A stretch of DNA of 64,000 nucleotides from Staphylococcus massiliensis CCUG 55927 (GCF_000298075.1 NZ_JH815595.1:38211-102210); one strand, 5' to 3'; positions 36,058 to 45,994 are shown, counted from the first letter of the stretch. Notes: generated from the letters alone by a model not told the origin. Made by a program: numbers and translations.

Positions 36058-36221
36058 CTACATCATCTCCTTCTTAAACATAACCTTATTCCATATGTAA
36101 CATACTTCAAAAATGATATGTCTCATTTCCTAAAAATTTATGGTATTTTATTATAAACTTAATATTAAATCAAACTTAAAGTGATATTTTCATCTCGTAA
36201 TCAAATTAGAGGAGAAAATAT

Positions 36222-37589
36222 ATGTATAAAAAAAGAAAACGTGTATCTCAAACACTCGCCATTAGTTTATCAAGCTTGATAGCCGTAAGCAGTTTCGCAA
36301 CTATGAATATGAACTACGCTCAAGCAGAAACAACAAGTTCCTTTAACCAACGTACTATTGAAACTTCAGATCAGACGCGTGATGCGTTAGGGCTCCAAGA
36401 TGCCGATCATCAACATAACACGCAAGGCACTGAATTTAAAAACCAATATCCAATCGTATTTGTACACGGTTATAACGGTTTCGTCGGTGAAAATATCCCT
36501 TCAGGTTATCCAGATAATTATTGGGGCGGCAAACGCGTCAATGTTCAAGAAAACTTAACTCAAAAAGGTTATGATGTGCATCAAGCAAGCGTCGGGGCGT
36601 ATAGTAGTAACCATGAACGTGCGGCTGAATTATATTACTACTTAAAAGGTGGCACGGTTGATTATGGTGCTGCCCATTCAAAAAAGCACGGTCACAAACG
36701 TTTTGGTAAAACATACGAAGGTGTCTTAAAGGATTGGAAACCAGGCCAAAAGGTACACTTTGTCGGACATAGTATGGGTGGCCAAACGATGCGACTTCTA
36801 GAAGCAACACTGCGCAATGGATCTCAAGAAGAAATTGAATATCACAAGAAGCACGGTGGCGAGATGAGTCCTTTATACGAAGGTGGTCATAATGATATGG
36901 TCGCATCTATGCAAACTTTAGTAGCACCGCATAACGGATCACCAGCTTCAGATGTAGCGAATAATTCTGACTTTATCACGCGCATTTTGTACGATCGTGC
37001 GAAGAATCAGAACACTACTCAAAACGGTGCTGACTTTGGTTTAGAACATTTTGGATTAGAGCAACGCGAAGGTGAAAGTTATATAGAGTACTCTAACCGA
37101 GTTAAAGACAGTGCTATTTGGACATCTAAAGACACTGCTTTATATGACTTAACACGTGAAGGTGCGGCAAAAATTAATCAACAAACGCCAATCAATCCTA
37201 ACGTCTATTACCGTTCTTTTGCAGGAGAAGCCTCACACGAAGGTCCTTTAGGTAAACATCGTCCAGATATGAGTATGCTTGATTCTTACATTCTGTCTTC
37301 AAACATTATTGGTGAGACCGAAGATAAAGCTTGGCGCGAAAACGATGGCATCGTTTCAACTATTTCCGAGCATTACCCAGAAGGTCAGCCTCATGAACAA
37401 GCGCAATTCACAGATGCACCTAAACCGGGGGTATGGCAAGCTACACCTACCAAGCACGATTGGGATCATACAGATTTCGTAGGTCGTGATTACAAAGACA
37501 AGAACCGTACATCAGAAGAACTCGAAACATTCTATACCAACCTTGCTAAATATACCGTTAAAGTCGAACAAGATATGCAATCTAAGTAA
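36222..37589 (+). CDS. Secreted staphylococcal lipase without the usual propeptide
   Basis: A 455-residue secreted triacylglycerol lipase. The signal peptide has the cleavage pattern AQA-ET at about residue 35. Then comes a short linker and a complete mature domain: oxyanion region VFVHGYNGF at 79-87, nucleophile Ser184 in GHSMGG, Asp375 in ENDGIVS, and His416 in the calcium-binding HDWDHTDF segment. S. aureus and S. hyicus lipases carry a propeptide of over 200 residues and a YSIRK-type signal; both are missing here. It is monocistronic with a terminator. Confidence 0.9.
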   Translation: MYKKRKRVSQTLAISLSSLIAVSSFATMNMNYAQAETTSSFNQRTIETSDQTRDALGLQDADHQHNTQGTEFKNQYPIVFVHGYNGFVGENIPSGYPDNYWGGKRVNVQENLTQKGYDVHQASVGAYSSNHERAAELYYYLKGGTVDYGAAHSKKHGHKRFGKTYEGVLKDWKPGQKVHFVGHSMGGQTMRLLEATLRNGSQEEIEYHKKHGGEMSPLYEGGHNDMVASMQTLVAPHNGSPASDVANNSDFITRILYDRAKNQNTTQNGADFGLEHFGLEQREGESYIEYSNRVKDSAIWTSKDTALYDLTREGAAKINQQTPINPNVYYRSFAGEASHEGPLGKHRPDMSMLDSYILSSNIIGETEDKAWRENDGIVSTISEHYPEGQPHEQAQFTDAPKPGVWQATPTKHDWDHTDFVGRDYKDKNRTSEELETFYTNLAKYTVKVEQDMQSK

Positions 37590-37615
37590 TTTAATCATTT
37601 CTCCCTTTGAAAATG

Positions 37616-37651
37616 AAGGTGAATGCCCTGGCCGGCATTCACCTTTTTTAT
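37616..37651 (+). terminator. Lipase gene terminator
   Basis: AAGGTGAATGCC pairs with GGCATTCACCTT, followed by T6. Confidence 0.9.
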
Positions 37652-37714
37652 AAACTAAGAATTGTATTGGAGCTATAGTTATAAAGATAGAGATAAATAA
37701 TGTTGATAGGGGTC

Positions 37715-38068
37715 CTTGTTACAAAGAGTGTAGTAAACAATGTAACAAGGAAGCCATATTACAAAGATTGAGGTAAACAATGTAACAAGGGCGCCATGTT
37801 ACATAGACTGAGTCAAACAATGTAACAAGGAAGCCATGTTACAAAGACTGAGTCAAACAATGTAACAAGGGGCATTTCCCGTTATGCGAAAGAAAATAAA
37901 AACAATCGCATAACGGAGCCGTTACGCGAAAGAAAAATAAAACAATCGCATAACGGAGCCGTTACGCGAAAGAAAATAAAAACAATCGCATAACGGAGCT
38001 GTTACGCGAAAGAAAATAAAAACAATCGCATAACGGAGCTGTTATGCGAAAGAAAATAAATATAATAC
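37715..38068. repeat. Array R4: four type-B then five type-A 40-bp repeats
   Basis: Four type-B units (GTTACAAAGACTGAG...CAATGTAAC, 37718-37870) run straight into five type-A units (GTTAYGCGAAAG...TCGCATAAC), the last one decayed. The 40-bp period is kept. The linking hairpin of R2 and R3 is absent. It lies between the lipase terminator and a minus-strand small membrane gene. Confidence 0.88.
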
Positions 38069-38109
38069 CGCTCGAGCCCCTAAAATAGCACTTCCGCTAC
38101 CATGCACGC

Positions 38110-38367
38110 TTACTTCCTGTTCTTAACCAATGCAACAATGATGACTACAACACCAGCGATTATCGCAAAGGCCATTGTACCCATTGATTCGAACAATGCT
38201 TTACCAATACTTAACCCGTCTACAAGCCAAAAGATTAAAAATTGCCCGAAACAATACAAACAAATGAGTAAAAGTGTCGTACGTAAGGACCAATCTTTTT
38301 TCATACCGACTACCATGAGCACTATAAATACAACTGTTAATACGCCGTAAAGCACGTTACTTAGCAC
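38110..38367 (-). CDS. Small membrane protein, 85 residues
   Basis: A hydrophobic protein with three membrane segments and a basic C-terminal tail. The GTG at 38367 is chosen because AAAGGAG lies 8 bases upstream; an ATG at 38424 would add an unlikely polar stretch. Function is not recognised. It sits between array R4 and an amino-acid permease on the same strand. Confidence 0.6.
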   Translation of the reverse strand: MLSNVLYGVLTVVFIVLMVVGMKKDWSLRTTLLLICLYCFGQFLIFWLVDGLSIGKALFESMGTMAFAIIAGVVVIIVALVKNRK

Positions 38368-38476
38368 TGTACCAACTCCTTTAGAATTAAAGGCGTGACT
38401 GAAAGCACATACGCTTTCAATCACACCTTTTCACAAAAAGAAATGTTTTCAATATAAGTCCTACTGACGTTACAAA

Positions 38477-39844
38477 TTAAGAGCGTTTCCTTTGATTGCT
38501 TTTCAGAAGGAAGTAATAAATTGGTGCACCGATTGCTAAACCGATTAATGCGAGCACGGCACCTAATAAATCATTGACTAAAGTATTAACGATAATAAAT
38601 AAGCCACCTAGAATCGCGAGTATCGGTAAGATTGGGTAAAACGGCACCGAGTAGGCACGTTTCTGACCTTTATTCTTCTTACGCATGATAAAGACACCAA
38701 CGAACGCAGCGATATAGAAGAAATAAATAATAAATATTGTAATTTCTGATAAGAAATCTGCGTCGAAAATATTAGGGAATAACATGCATAATACAAGGAT
38801 AATGATTGTTAAAATCGTCATTGTAATATGCGCACCAACCGGCGTTTCGAAGCGATCACTAATATATTTAACTTGGTTTGAAGCTGGCAACAAGCGATCA
38901 TTTGCCATCGCAAATGGAATACGTGGGAAGGTCATCACTTTACCATTTAACGTACCGATGATAGACACGATTAAACCAATGTTGACGATCTTACCGCCAA
39001 TGTCGCCGAACAACACTTTCGCCGCTTCAGCACTCACGTTATTACCGTGCTCGAGAATCGTAGAAGCAGGGAAGATATGGAATACTGCTATATTAATCAG
39101 TAAGTAACAAGCTGTCGTAATCATAAGTCCCGCGAACATGGCTACAGGTAAATCACGTTGCGGTTTCTTCATTTCACCAGACATTGTCGTTAAAAGAATC
39201 CAACCGTCATACGCGAATAAACAAGCTAACACCGCACGACCGAAGTTAATCGTACCGTCTTTATTTTCAATGATCTTCGTCGCATCTTCGCCAAAAATTT
39301 GCGAATCACCAAAGATTAAGCCGAACACAACAATCGCTAAAATTGGAATCAACTTCGCGAAAGTAGTGAGGTTCTGAACTTGATTCGCATACTTCGTCCC
39401 TATAATATTCACGATTAAGAGGAACAAGAAGATGGCACTTCCAATAGGCACAATAAAGAACGAACCTAAATTAAAGAAATTCGAAATCAAGATACCTAAG
39501 AACAAGATTAAAGACACAATAATTGCAGGGCCATAAAGCACGGTTAACGCATAGCCCGTCAAGAAGCCCCAGAAAGGCCCATAAATATCTTTAATATATG
39601 CATAAAGTCCGCCAGTACGCGTGATTTGAGAACCAAGTTCTGCAATCGTAAGACCTGATGCAAGGGTAATTAATCCCCCGATAACCCATGCAAGAATCGC
39701 TAAGTTACTTGTACCGGCATAACTCAGTACTGTAGCTGGTTTCACGAATACACCAGAACCTATAATCGTTCCCACAATGATCATAATTGCCGAGAACAAG
39801 CCAATCGAAGGCTTCAACGTTTTGTTGTTAGACTGAGATTCGAT
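38477..39844 (-). CDS. APC family amino-acid permease (SteT-like), unclear start codon
   Basis: About 446-455 residues with twelve membrane helices and the helix 1 motif GTIIGSGVFVKP of the SteT/Lat-type amino-acid exchangers. A TTG at 39817 would start the protein at its first helix, but the strong AAGGAGG site lies 31 bases upstream. In frame and 7 bases after that site is ATC (39842-39844), where an ATG would be expected. The start is either a rare AUC or a sequence change. No partner gene is adjacent. Confidence 0.8.
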   Translation of the reverse strand: MESQSNNKTLKPSIGLFSAIMIIVGTIIGSGVFVKPATVLSYAGTSNLAILAWVIGGLITLASGLTIAELGSQITRTGGLYAYIKDIYGPFWGFLTGYALTVLYGPAIIVSLILFLGILISNFFNLGSFFIVPIGSAIFLFLLIVNIIGTKYANQVQNLTTFAKLIPILAIVVFGLIFGDSQIFGEDATKIIENKDGTINFGRAVLACLFAYDGWILLTTMSGEMKKPQRDLPVAMFAGLMITTACYLLINIAVFHIFPASTILEHGNNVSAEAAKVLFGDIGGKIVNIGLIVSIIGTLNGKVMTFPRIPFAMANDRLLPASNQVKYISDRFETPVGAHITMTILTIIILVLCMLFPNIFDADFLSEITIFIIYFFYIAAFVGVFIMRKKNKGQKRAYSVPFYPILPILAILGGLFIIVNTLVNDLLGAVLALIGLAIGAPIYYFLLKSNQRKRS

Positions 39845-40163
39845 ACTATGACCTCCTTAGTAATTATTCTTTTTTATATGTACAACAAGATTACTATAAC
39901 ATGCTTTTCACAAGCCGTGTTGTAATTATAAGTTATAAATTATTGCTACATTATAATTGCGTAATTATCTTATCACGTTAGTGCTTTTCATGAGGGAGAA
40001 GGGTTAAAGTTAGCAGTTTCCCCACCTTGAAAAGCCCTAAAAAAGAGGCTCGACATTAAAAATGTCAGCCTCCTTAAATCATAATTAGAATAACATTAAT
40101 GGCATTCGGCTAAAGGACCTATGCCATAAAAAATAGATTAAGATTCAAAAGATTTAAGCACAA
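39845..40163. other. Intergenic gap with an AT-rich palindrome and the hemQ terminator
   Basis: ATAATTGCGTAATTAT (39953-39968) is a near-perfect palindrome upstream of the permease, with a second partial dyad at about 39922-39942. They are candidate operator sites without an identified regulator. A GAAAAGCCC element lies near 40027 and the hemQ terminator follows. Confidence 0.35.
40036..40075 (-). terminator. hemQ terminator
   Basis: On the minus strand GAGGCTGACAT pairs with ATGTCGAGCCTC, followed by T6. Confidence 0.8.
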
Positions 40164-40928
40164 TTATTCAGCTTCAGACTCCATCTTGAAGAATTCTTGG
40201 AAGTCTTCGTTCGCTAATTTATGACCAACGTAGAAACTACCGAAGTCTCCATAACGTGCAGTAGTTTCATCGAATCTCATTTCGTATACAATTTTCTTGA
40301 ATTGTACGACATCGTCAGCAAATAATGTTACGCCCCATTCAAAGTCATCAAAGCCTACTGAACCTGTGATGAATTGCTTGATCTTACCAGCGTATTTACG
40401 ACCAATCATACCGTGTGCATACATTAATTTCTGACGTTCTTCCATTGAAAGCATATACCAGTTGTAAGTTTCATTACGGCGTTTATCCATTGGATAGAAA
40501 CAAATGTACTCAGCATTTGGTAATTCAGGATATAAACGTGCTTTAATGTGAGGATTTTCGTAAGGATCTTCGTCAGAGTCTTTTGCTAAATAGTTACTTA
40601 ACTCGATCACTGATACATAAGAATAAGTTGGAATTAAGTAATCAGCGATGCGTAGTTTATTAATGTCGTTCTCAATAGCATTTAATTCTTTCATTTCAGG
40701 ACGTAAGAACCATAATAATACGTCTGCTTTATGACCTGTAATATTATAAACGACATGGTCACCACGTTTTTCTTCACGTGCAGAATTTAATTTATCTAAA
40801 AATGTAGTGAATTCGTTTACCATTTCTTCACGTTCTTCATTTGGAACTAAACGTAATGTTGTATAGTCGATGGCATAGAATAAATGTAAACTATACCAAC
40901 CTTCTAGAGTTTGTGCTGCTTCACTCAT
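40164..40928 (-). CDS. hemQ: Coproheme decarboxylase HemQ
   Basis: A 254-residue chlorite dismutase-like enzyme that decarboxylates coproheme III to heme b, the last step of the Gram-positive heme pathway. The catalytic Tyr145 is in ICFYPMD and the proximal heme ligand His172 in [11 protein letters not shown], numbers that fit those known for S. aureus HemQ. AAGGAG precedes the ATG. It is divergent from pta. Confidence 0.94.
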   Translation of the reverse strand: MSEAAQTLEGWYSLHLFYAIDYTTLRLVPNEEREEMVNEFTTFLDKLNSAREEKRGDHVVYNITGHKADVLLWFLRPEMKELNAIENDINKLRIADYLIPTYSYVSVIELSNYLAKDSDEDPYENPHIKARLYPELPNAEYICFYPMDKRRNETYNWYMLSMEERQKLMYAHGMIGRKYAGKIKQFITGSVGFDDFEWGVTLFADDVVQFKKIVYEMRFDETTARYGDFGSFYVGHKLANEDFQEFFKMESEAE

Positions 40929-41094
40929 ATTATCGCTCCTTTTTGAAAAGTAAATCTCGATACACCCTAAATATTATCATATTGAAAGGATTGAAACAGT
41001 ACTAAAGATTTAACGATTTAGTGTCATGGCAAAAAAGGTCATTTTGATGTAAAATAATGTTGGAAATAATGTATATAAATATGAGGAGGCCATT

Positions 41095-42084
41095 ATGTCT
41101 AGTTTATTAGATGTATTACAAGAAAAATTATCTGGCAAAAACGTTAGAATCGTATTACCTGAAGGTGAAGATAAGCGTGTATTAGAAGCGGCTGCTAAAT
41201 TAAAAGCAACTGACTATGTAGAACCTATCTTATTAGGTGACATCGCTAAAATTAAATCTTTAGCCGAAGAAATCAACGTTGAAACTGAAGGAATTGAAAT
41301 TATCCACCCTGAAACAAGCGGATCAAAAGCTGACTTAGTTGAAAAATTCGTTGAGCGTCGTAAAGGTAAAGCGACTCAAGAACAAGCTGAAGAACAATTA
41401 AACAACGTGAACTACTTCGGTACAATGCTTGTTTACGCAGGCGAAGCTGACGGTTTAGTAAGTGGTGCTGCGCACTCTACTGCTGATACTGTACGCCCTG
41501 CATTACAAATCATCAAAACAAAGCCTGGTGTTCAAAGAACGTCTGGTATCTTCTTCATGATTAAAGAAGATAAACAATATATCTTTGGTGACTGTGCAAT
41601 CAACCCTGAATTAGATGCTCAAGGCTTAGCTGAGATCGCTGTTGAAAGTGCTAAATCAGCTCAAAGCTTCGGTATGTCACCACGCGTTGCTATGTTAAGT
41701 TTCTCAACTAAAGGTTCAGCGCAATCTGATGACACTGAAAAAGTTGCTGAAGCAGTTAAGATGGCTCAAGAAAAAATCGAATCTGAATCACTATCAGATG
41801 TTGTTGTAGATGGTGAATTCCAATTCGACGCAGCTATCGTTCCTGAAGTTGCACAGAAAAAAGCACCGGATGCTAAAATCCAAGGAGACGCAAATGTATT
41901 CGTATTCCCTAGCTTAGAAGCAGGTAACATTGGTTATAAAATTGCACAACGTTTAGGCGGTTATGATGCAGTTGGACCTGTATTACAAGGTTTAAATGCA
42001 CCTGTAAACGATTTATCACGTGGCTGTTCTACAGAAGATGTTTATAACTTAGCAATCATCACAGCTGCTCAATCATTACAATAA
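41095..42084 (+). CDS. pta: Phosphate acetyltransferase
   Basis: A 329-residue phosphotransacetylase that interconverts acetyl-CoA and acetyl phosphate in overflow metabolism. The SGAAHSTADTVRPALQII and DVVVDGEFQFDAA motifs and the substrate-binding C-terminal GGYDAVGPVLQG segment are present. GAGGAGG precedes the ATG. Its stop overlaps the start of lipL by one base (TAATG), a coupling also seen in Bacillus. Confidence 0.95.
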   Translation: MSSLLDVLQEKLSGKNVRIVLPEGEDKRVLEAAAKLKATDYVEPILLGDIAKIKSLAEEINVETEGIEIIHPETSGSKADLVEKFVERRKGKATQEQAEEQLNNVNYFGTMLVYAGEADGLVSGAAHSTADTVRPALQIIKTKPGVQRTSGIFFMIKEDKQYIFGDCAINPELDAQGLAEIAVESAKSAQSFGMSPRVAMLSFSTKGSAQSDDTEKVAEAVKMAQEKIESESLSDVVVDGEFQFDAAIVPEVAQKKAPDAKIQGDANVFVFPSLEAGNIGYKIAQRLGGYDAVGPVLQGLNAPVNDLSRGCSTEDVYNLAIITAAQSLQ

Positions 42085-42923
42085 TGGATTTAATTGAACG
42101 TTATTTTAAAGATGTAAACTGGCGATACGTCGATCATACAACAGGTTTACGACCAATGGAGTCATTCGCATATGATGATACATTTTCAGAAAGTGTTGGA
42201 AAGGAACAATCTGAGAATGTCGTACGCACTTGGATTCATCAACATACTGTGATACTAGGTATTCACGATTCACGCCTACCTTATTTAACAGATGGTATTA
42301 AGTATCTGACTGACGAAGTGGGTTATAACGCTATTGTACGTAATTCAGGTGGACTAGGTGTTGTGCTAGATCAAGGTATCCTTAATATTTCACTCATCTT
42401 TAAAGGTAAGACTGAAATTAAAATTGATGACGCGTTTACACTAATGTACATTTTAATCGACGCAATGTTCGAAGATGAAAATGTGCATATCGACACTGTT
42501 GAAATCGAACACTCATATTGTCCGGGTAAATTTGACTTAAGTATTGATGGGCAAAAGTTTGCCGGTATCTCTCAACGCCGTGTTAAAGGTGGTATTGCTG
42601 TTCAAATTTATCTATGTGTTGAAGGTTCGGGTAGTGAACGTGCTGAAATGATGCGAAAGTTTTATGAGATAGCTTTAAAAGGCGAAACGACAAAGTTTAA
42701 ATATCCTGAAATTGAACCTGATTGTATGGCATCTTTAGAAAGTTTATTAAATCAACAAATAACCGTTCAAGACGTCATGTTTAAGTTATTACATGCTATA
42801 AAAGCTTTAGGTGGTCACTTAACCACACGCGAATTATCAGAAACAGAATTCGAACGTTTCCAATATTATTTTGATCGTATGATTAAACGTAACCAAAAAA
42901 TAAACGAACAAATCGAATATTAA
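42084..42923 (+). CDS. lipL: Octanoyl-GcvH:protein N-octanoyltransferase
   Basis: A 279-residue amidotransferase that moves octanoyl or lipoyl groups from GcvH to E2 subunits of dehydrogenase complexes. The catalytic Cys146 is in YCPGKFD and the conserved Lys in RRVKGG. Translation is coupled to pta by a TAATG overlap. In S. aureus the mevalonate genes mvaK1-mvaD-mvaK2 follow. Here a palindromic repeat lies there instead. Confidence 0.9.
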   Translation: MDLIERYFKDVNWRYVDHTTGLRPMESFAYDDTFSESVGKEQSENVVRTWIHQHTVILGIHDSRLPYLTDGIKYLTDEVGYNAIVRNSGGLGVVLDQGILNISLIFKGKTEIKIDDAFTLMYILIDAMFEDENVHIDTVEIEHSYCPGKFDLSIDGQKFAGISQRRVKGGIAVQIYLCVEGSGSERAEMMRKFYEIALKGETTKFKYPEIEPDCMASLESLLNQQITVQDVMFKLLHAIKALGGHLTTRELSETEFERFQYYFDRMIKRNQKINEQIEY

Positions 42924-42925
42924 TT

Positions 42926-43103
42926 GTAGATAAGAGGCTGGGACATAAGTCGTTAAATAGAGCAATTAAGCTTTATTTCCTACAATTCTCAAAACAGCTG
43001 ACTCCTAGGGGAATAGCATGAGACCGGAGACTACAGGCTCCGGCCATGCCCCAGGAAAGCATGCTGTTTAAGGGAATTGTAGTTTTATGTCCTAGCTTCT
43101 TTT
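42926..43103. repeat. Palindromic intergenic element, copy B
   Basis: An about 175-base imperfect palindrome: outer arms AAGAGGCTGGGACATAA and TTATGTCCTAGCTTCTT, and core AACAGCTGACTCCTAGGGG...CCCCAGGAAAGCATGCTGTT in the opposite orientation to copies A and C. It occupies the place of mvaK1-mvaD-mvaK2 in S. aureus. Confidence 0.85.
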
Positions 43104-43193
43104 AATTTTAAAGTTCACAAATTATGGTATTGAAATTTTTCTTAAAAAGCGTAAAATAGTTGAAGTGAAAATTTTACGAAAGGTGGGTTGAAC

Positions 43194-43538
43194 GTGAAAA
43201 ATAAATTTCAAGTTTGCGATGATTGTCAGGCCGTAAATTTAAAATCTGTTCTTAGAAAATTAAAGAAATTAGATCCAGATGCAGAAGTTGAGATTGGTTG
43301 CATGTCATATTGTGGACCAGGTCGTAGAAAGACTTTTACATTCGTAAACAACCGCCCACTTGCTGCTAAAGATGAGGACGAACTTATGGAGAAAGTACAA
43401 AAGCAGCTTCAAAAACCAAGGGATCCTGAAGAGGAAGAGCGTTTAAGAAAACGTAATGAAGAACGTAAACGTCGTAAAGAAGAGCAAGATAGAAAGCTTA
43501 AAGAAAAATTAGCGAAACGTAAGAAAACCAATGCGTAA
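43194..43538 (+). CDS. DUF1450 (YuzB-like) protein
   Basis: A 114-residue protein whose first 68 residues fit DUF1450 with conserved cysteines (CDDCQAVN and CMSYCGPG). A highly charged, Arg/Lys/Glu-rich helix of about 45 residues follows, probably a coiled coil. GTG 43194 is preferred over TTG 43188 because the AAAGGTGG ribosome site sits too close to the latter. Function is unknown. Confidence 0.78.
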   Translation: MKNKFQVCDDCQAVNLKSVLRKLKKLDPDAEVEIGCMSYCGPGRRKTFTFVNNRPLAAKDEDELMEKVQKQLQKPRDPEEEERLRKRNEERKRRKEEQDRKLKEKLAKRKKTNA

Positions 43539-43541
43539 CTT

Positions 43542-43591
43542 AAAAAAAAGGGCTCTAGGACATTCGTAATGTCTAAGAGCCCTTTTTATAT
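43542..43591. terminator. Bidirectional terminator
   Basis: AAAGGGCTCTaGGACAT pairs with ATGTCtAAGAGCCCTTT, with A and T runs on both sides, between the DUF1450 gene and the TcaA-like gene. Confidence 0.9.
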
Positions 43592-44998
43592 TTAAAATGT
43601 TTCTTCTCCGTTTTCGTCGTACTTAGTTACAACGCCGTCGTCTGATATTTTATAAGAACCAGCTAAGTTGCCATCTTTATCTGTGAAAGAAAAGCCCCAG
43701 CCACCTTCATCTAGTTTTTCTGGCTCTTTGTACGTATAAGTATCCGTATCTAATTGGCTACCTTCGTAGTCTTCTACAATATCAATGACGTTCTCACGCG
43801 TAACTGTTTCAGTTGATTCAGAACTACCATCTTCAGACTTAGAAGTATCTTCCTTAGAATCAGAGGAATCTTCCTCAGAATCTGAAGCATTATCGCTATC
43901 ATCCATTGTTTCTTGAAGTTCTTCATCTAACTTTTTATCTTCGTATGCATCTATGGCTTTATCGTCAAATTTTAATTTAATGTCTTCGAGTTCATCGTCA
44001 TCGGTTGGTGATTTGACTTCTACAGTATTTGACTTAAAGGTCTTGTCTTCAATTTTACCTTCAGCATAAACACTTACTTTTTCATCAGGTGTAAATGGAC
44101 CAAATGTCTTGTCATATGTGTCATTTTCATCGTACGCCTTTTTATTGACGTATACTTTGATATCTTCTAATGAGTACCCACCATCAACACTGACAGTAAA
44201 GCGTTTTTGTTTGAAAGATTCCGTAGCTAAATCAGTTTCATCTGTCATGTCGATATCAATGGCGCCATCTAAAGTTTTGTCTCCAATTTTCTTCTTAGCT
44301 TTAATATGATAATTACCTAAAGCAAATTCGCCAAGTTCTTTTTCATCTTCTTCTACTAGAGTAACCTGTTTCTTTTTACCGTTAAACTTATATTCTAATT
44401 CACCGTCTGTTTCTGGTCTAATATAGATTGTTTTAGTCGGTATGTCGAACTCATAATTTGGGAATAATAAAAACTTTTTACCGTTTTTATCAATATTCAT
44501 AATTGTTTCGTTGTCAGCTGATACTGAATTACTCGTAAAAGATTTATCCAATGATTGACTTTTATTTTTAATGTGGTCTGCGACAGTATCACGGTTACTA
44601 GCGTGATCAATGTATTCTAAGTATGCTGTAGCTTCAGTTTCAGATAAATCCTCGCTATTTTTAGTAACATGTTGTGATAACGATTTCGCATCATTGTTTC
44701 TAATATCTGAAGCAATTTGATCTGCTTGTTTTTCGGGCGAAAGCTGACTTTTAGCGATTAAATAAGCAATTAATAATAAGATAAGTAAGGCAGCGATAGC
44801 ACCAATGATAATTTTAGTCTTTTTAGACATTGGCTTTTTAGGTGTTTGATTTCGAGACGGTTGGTTTGAAGTTTGTGTTGTATCATTTTGTTGCTTTGAT
44901 TGAGATGCTTCATGAGACGCTGTAATTTTCGCACCACAGTTCGTACATACTTTGGTGCCTTCGCGTAATTTCGCACCGCATTGTCTACAAAATTTCAT
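43592..44998 (-). CDS. Zinc-ribbon membrane-anchored TcaA-like protein
   Basis: A 468-residue protein with an N-terminal zinc ribbon (Cys4, Cys7, Cys18, Cys21), a Gln/Asn/Thr linker, one membrane helix (about 60-84) and a large extracytoplasmic part made of Ig-like repeats. A Ser/Asp/Glu-rich stretch lies at about 365-405, before a final small domain. This architecture is that of TcaA/YvbJ, linked to cell-wall and teicoplanin responses. The upstream gene stop overlaps its start (TAATG). Confidence 0.8.
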   Translation of the reverse strand: MKFCRQCGAKLREGTKVCTNCGAKITASHEASQSKQQNDTTQTSNQPSRNQTPKKPMSKKTKIIIGAIAALLILLLIAYLIAKSQLSPEKQADQIASDIRNNDAKSLSQHVTKNSEDLSETEATAYLEYIDHASNRDTVADHIKNKSQSLDKSFTSNSVSADNETIMNIDKNGKKFLLFPNYEFDIPTKTIYIRPETDGELEYKFNGKKKQVTLVEEDEKELGEFALGNYHIKAKKKIGDKTLDGAIDIDMTDETDLATESFKQKRFTVSVDGGYSLEDIKVYVNKKAYDENDTYDKTFGPFTPDEKVSVYAEGKIEDKTFKSNTVEVKSPTDDDELEDIKLKFDDKAIDAYEDKKLDEELQETMDDSDNASDSEEDSSDSKEDTSKSEDGSSESTETVTRENVIDIVEDYEGSQLDTDTYTYKEPEKLDEGGWGFSFTDKDGNLAGSYKISDDGVVTKYDENGEETF

Positions 44999-45741
44999 TA
45001 AAAGTCACCTCCCATAATTTGATTAAGGAAGTTTTCAGCAACTTGATTCATTACTGATTCACCAAGGAAGGCAAGACAAATTAACTCAATTACAATGAAA
45101 ATAATAATGAGATAAAATGACGAAAAGCGTGTCATTCCATGAGATGTGTATTTCGTGATTAAATAAATAGCTGAAGTGTTAAATAAAATAAGCGATAATA
45201 AGACGCCGAATCCAGCTAGACTATAGATACCTAAGATGAAACAGAATACACTTATTACGAAAATAGCTAACGTTATTGTATTAACGAGCATGTAATCTGA
45301 GAGTACTTTTTGAAAAGAAATAGGGTGTTTAGATCCTAGCTTTGTTAAACCAAAAATGAGACCAACCAGTATTGCAAGTAAGATCGTAGCAACTAGTATG
45401 AGTCTGATAACGATGCTTCCTTTAGAGGTGCTAAAATAGCTAACTTCATTAGGAATCATGATTAAGAATAATAAAGCAATGACGATAACGCCTAAGCCAA
45501 ATAACGCGCCCAATAATGGGAATGAGAATGGCTTTGCGTCACGAATTGTTTGGTCGTGTGATGTAAAAGCTTGTTTAAAGAAAGATTTACTTTCAGTAAC
45601 GATATGACTGAAACGGTGACTGACTTGGTTGTTATCATTATTACTGTTGTTTGAGACGTTAGTGTCTTTTAATTTATGACCACATTCGCCGCAAAATGAA
45701 TCTGATTCGTGGACTTCGCGTCCACACGATGGACATAACAT
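44998..45741 (-). CDS. Zinc-ribbon multi-pass membrane protein
   Basis: A 247-residue protein with an N-terminal zinc ribbon (Cys3, Cys6, Cys17, Cys20), a polar Asn/Ser-rich linker (about 25-55) and five membrane helices, resembling Yip1-type membrane domains. It is coupled to the TcaA-like gene by a TAATG overlap, so the two probably act together in the envelope. The zinc ribbon faces the cytoplasm by topology. Function is unknown. Confidence 0.75.
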   Translation of the reverse strand: MLCPSCGREVHESDSFCGECGHKLKDTNVSNNSNNDNNQVSHRFSHIVTESKSFFKQAFTSHDQTIRDAKPFSFPLLGALFGLGVIVIALLFLIMIPNEVSYFSTSKGSIVIRLILVATILLAILVGLIFGLTKLGSKHPISFQKVLSDYMLVNTITLAIFVISVFCFILGIYSLAGFGVLLSLILFNTSAIYLITKYTSHGMTRFSSFYLIIIFIVIELICLAFLGESVMNQVAENFLNQIMGGDF

Positions 45742-45994
45742 AAGATAACTCCTCCAATAACTAATGAAATAAAAAGAAACTACACGGTGAAATATGTAAA
45801 ATTATCGTATAATTATATAATAAAATGATGCAGTTTCTAATAATAACTATAATTTGATTATGGCTATCAATTAAATAATACATCAAGTTTTGTTATGTAT
45901 AAATACTTTTTAAGTAAAATAATAATGTAAAGATTTTGTAAATTTATATTACTTTTAAAGAGGGTTTAAGGATTAATAGAAGAAATTCATAGTC

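Noticed and set aside
39845..40163. RsaA-like small RNA next to hemQ
   Set aside because: No promoter-hairpin-terminator set other than the hemQ terminator is convincing, and I cannot recall the RsaA sequence well enough to match it.
42084..42923. lipL gene as a lipoate-protein ligase LplA
   Set aside because: The YCPGKFD cysteine and pta coupling fit octanoyltransferase LipL, and LplA lacks the catalytic Cys.
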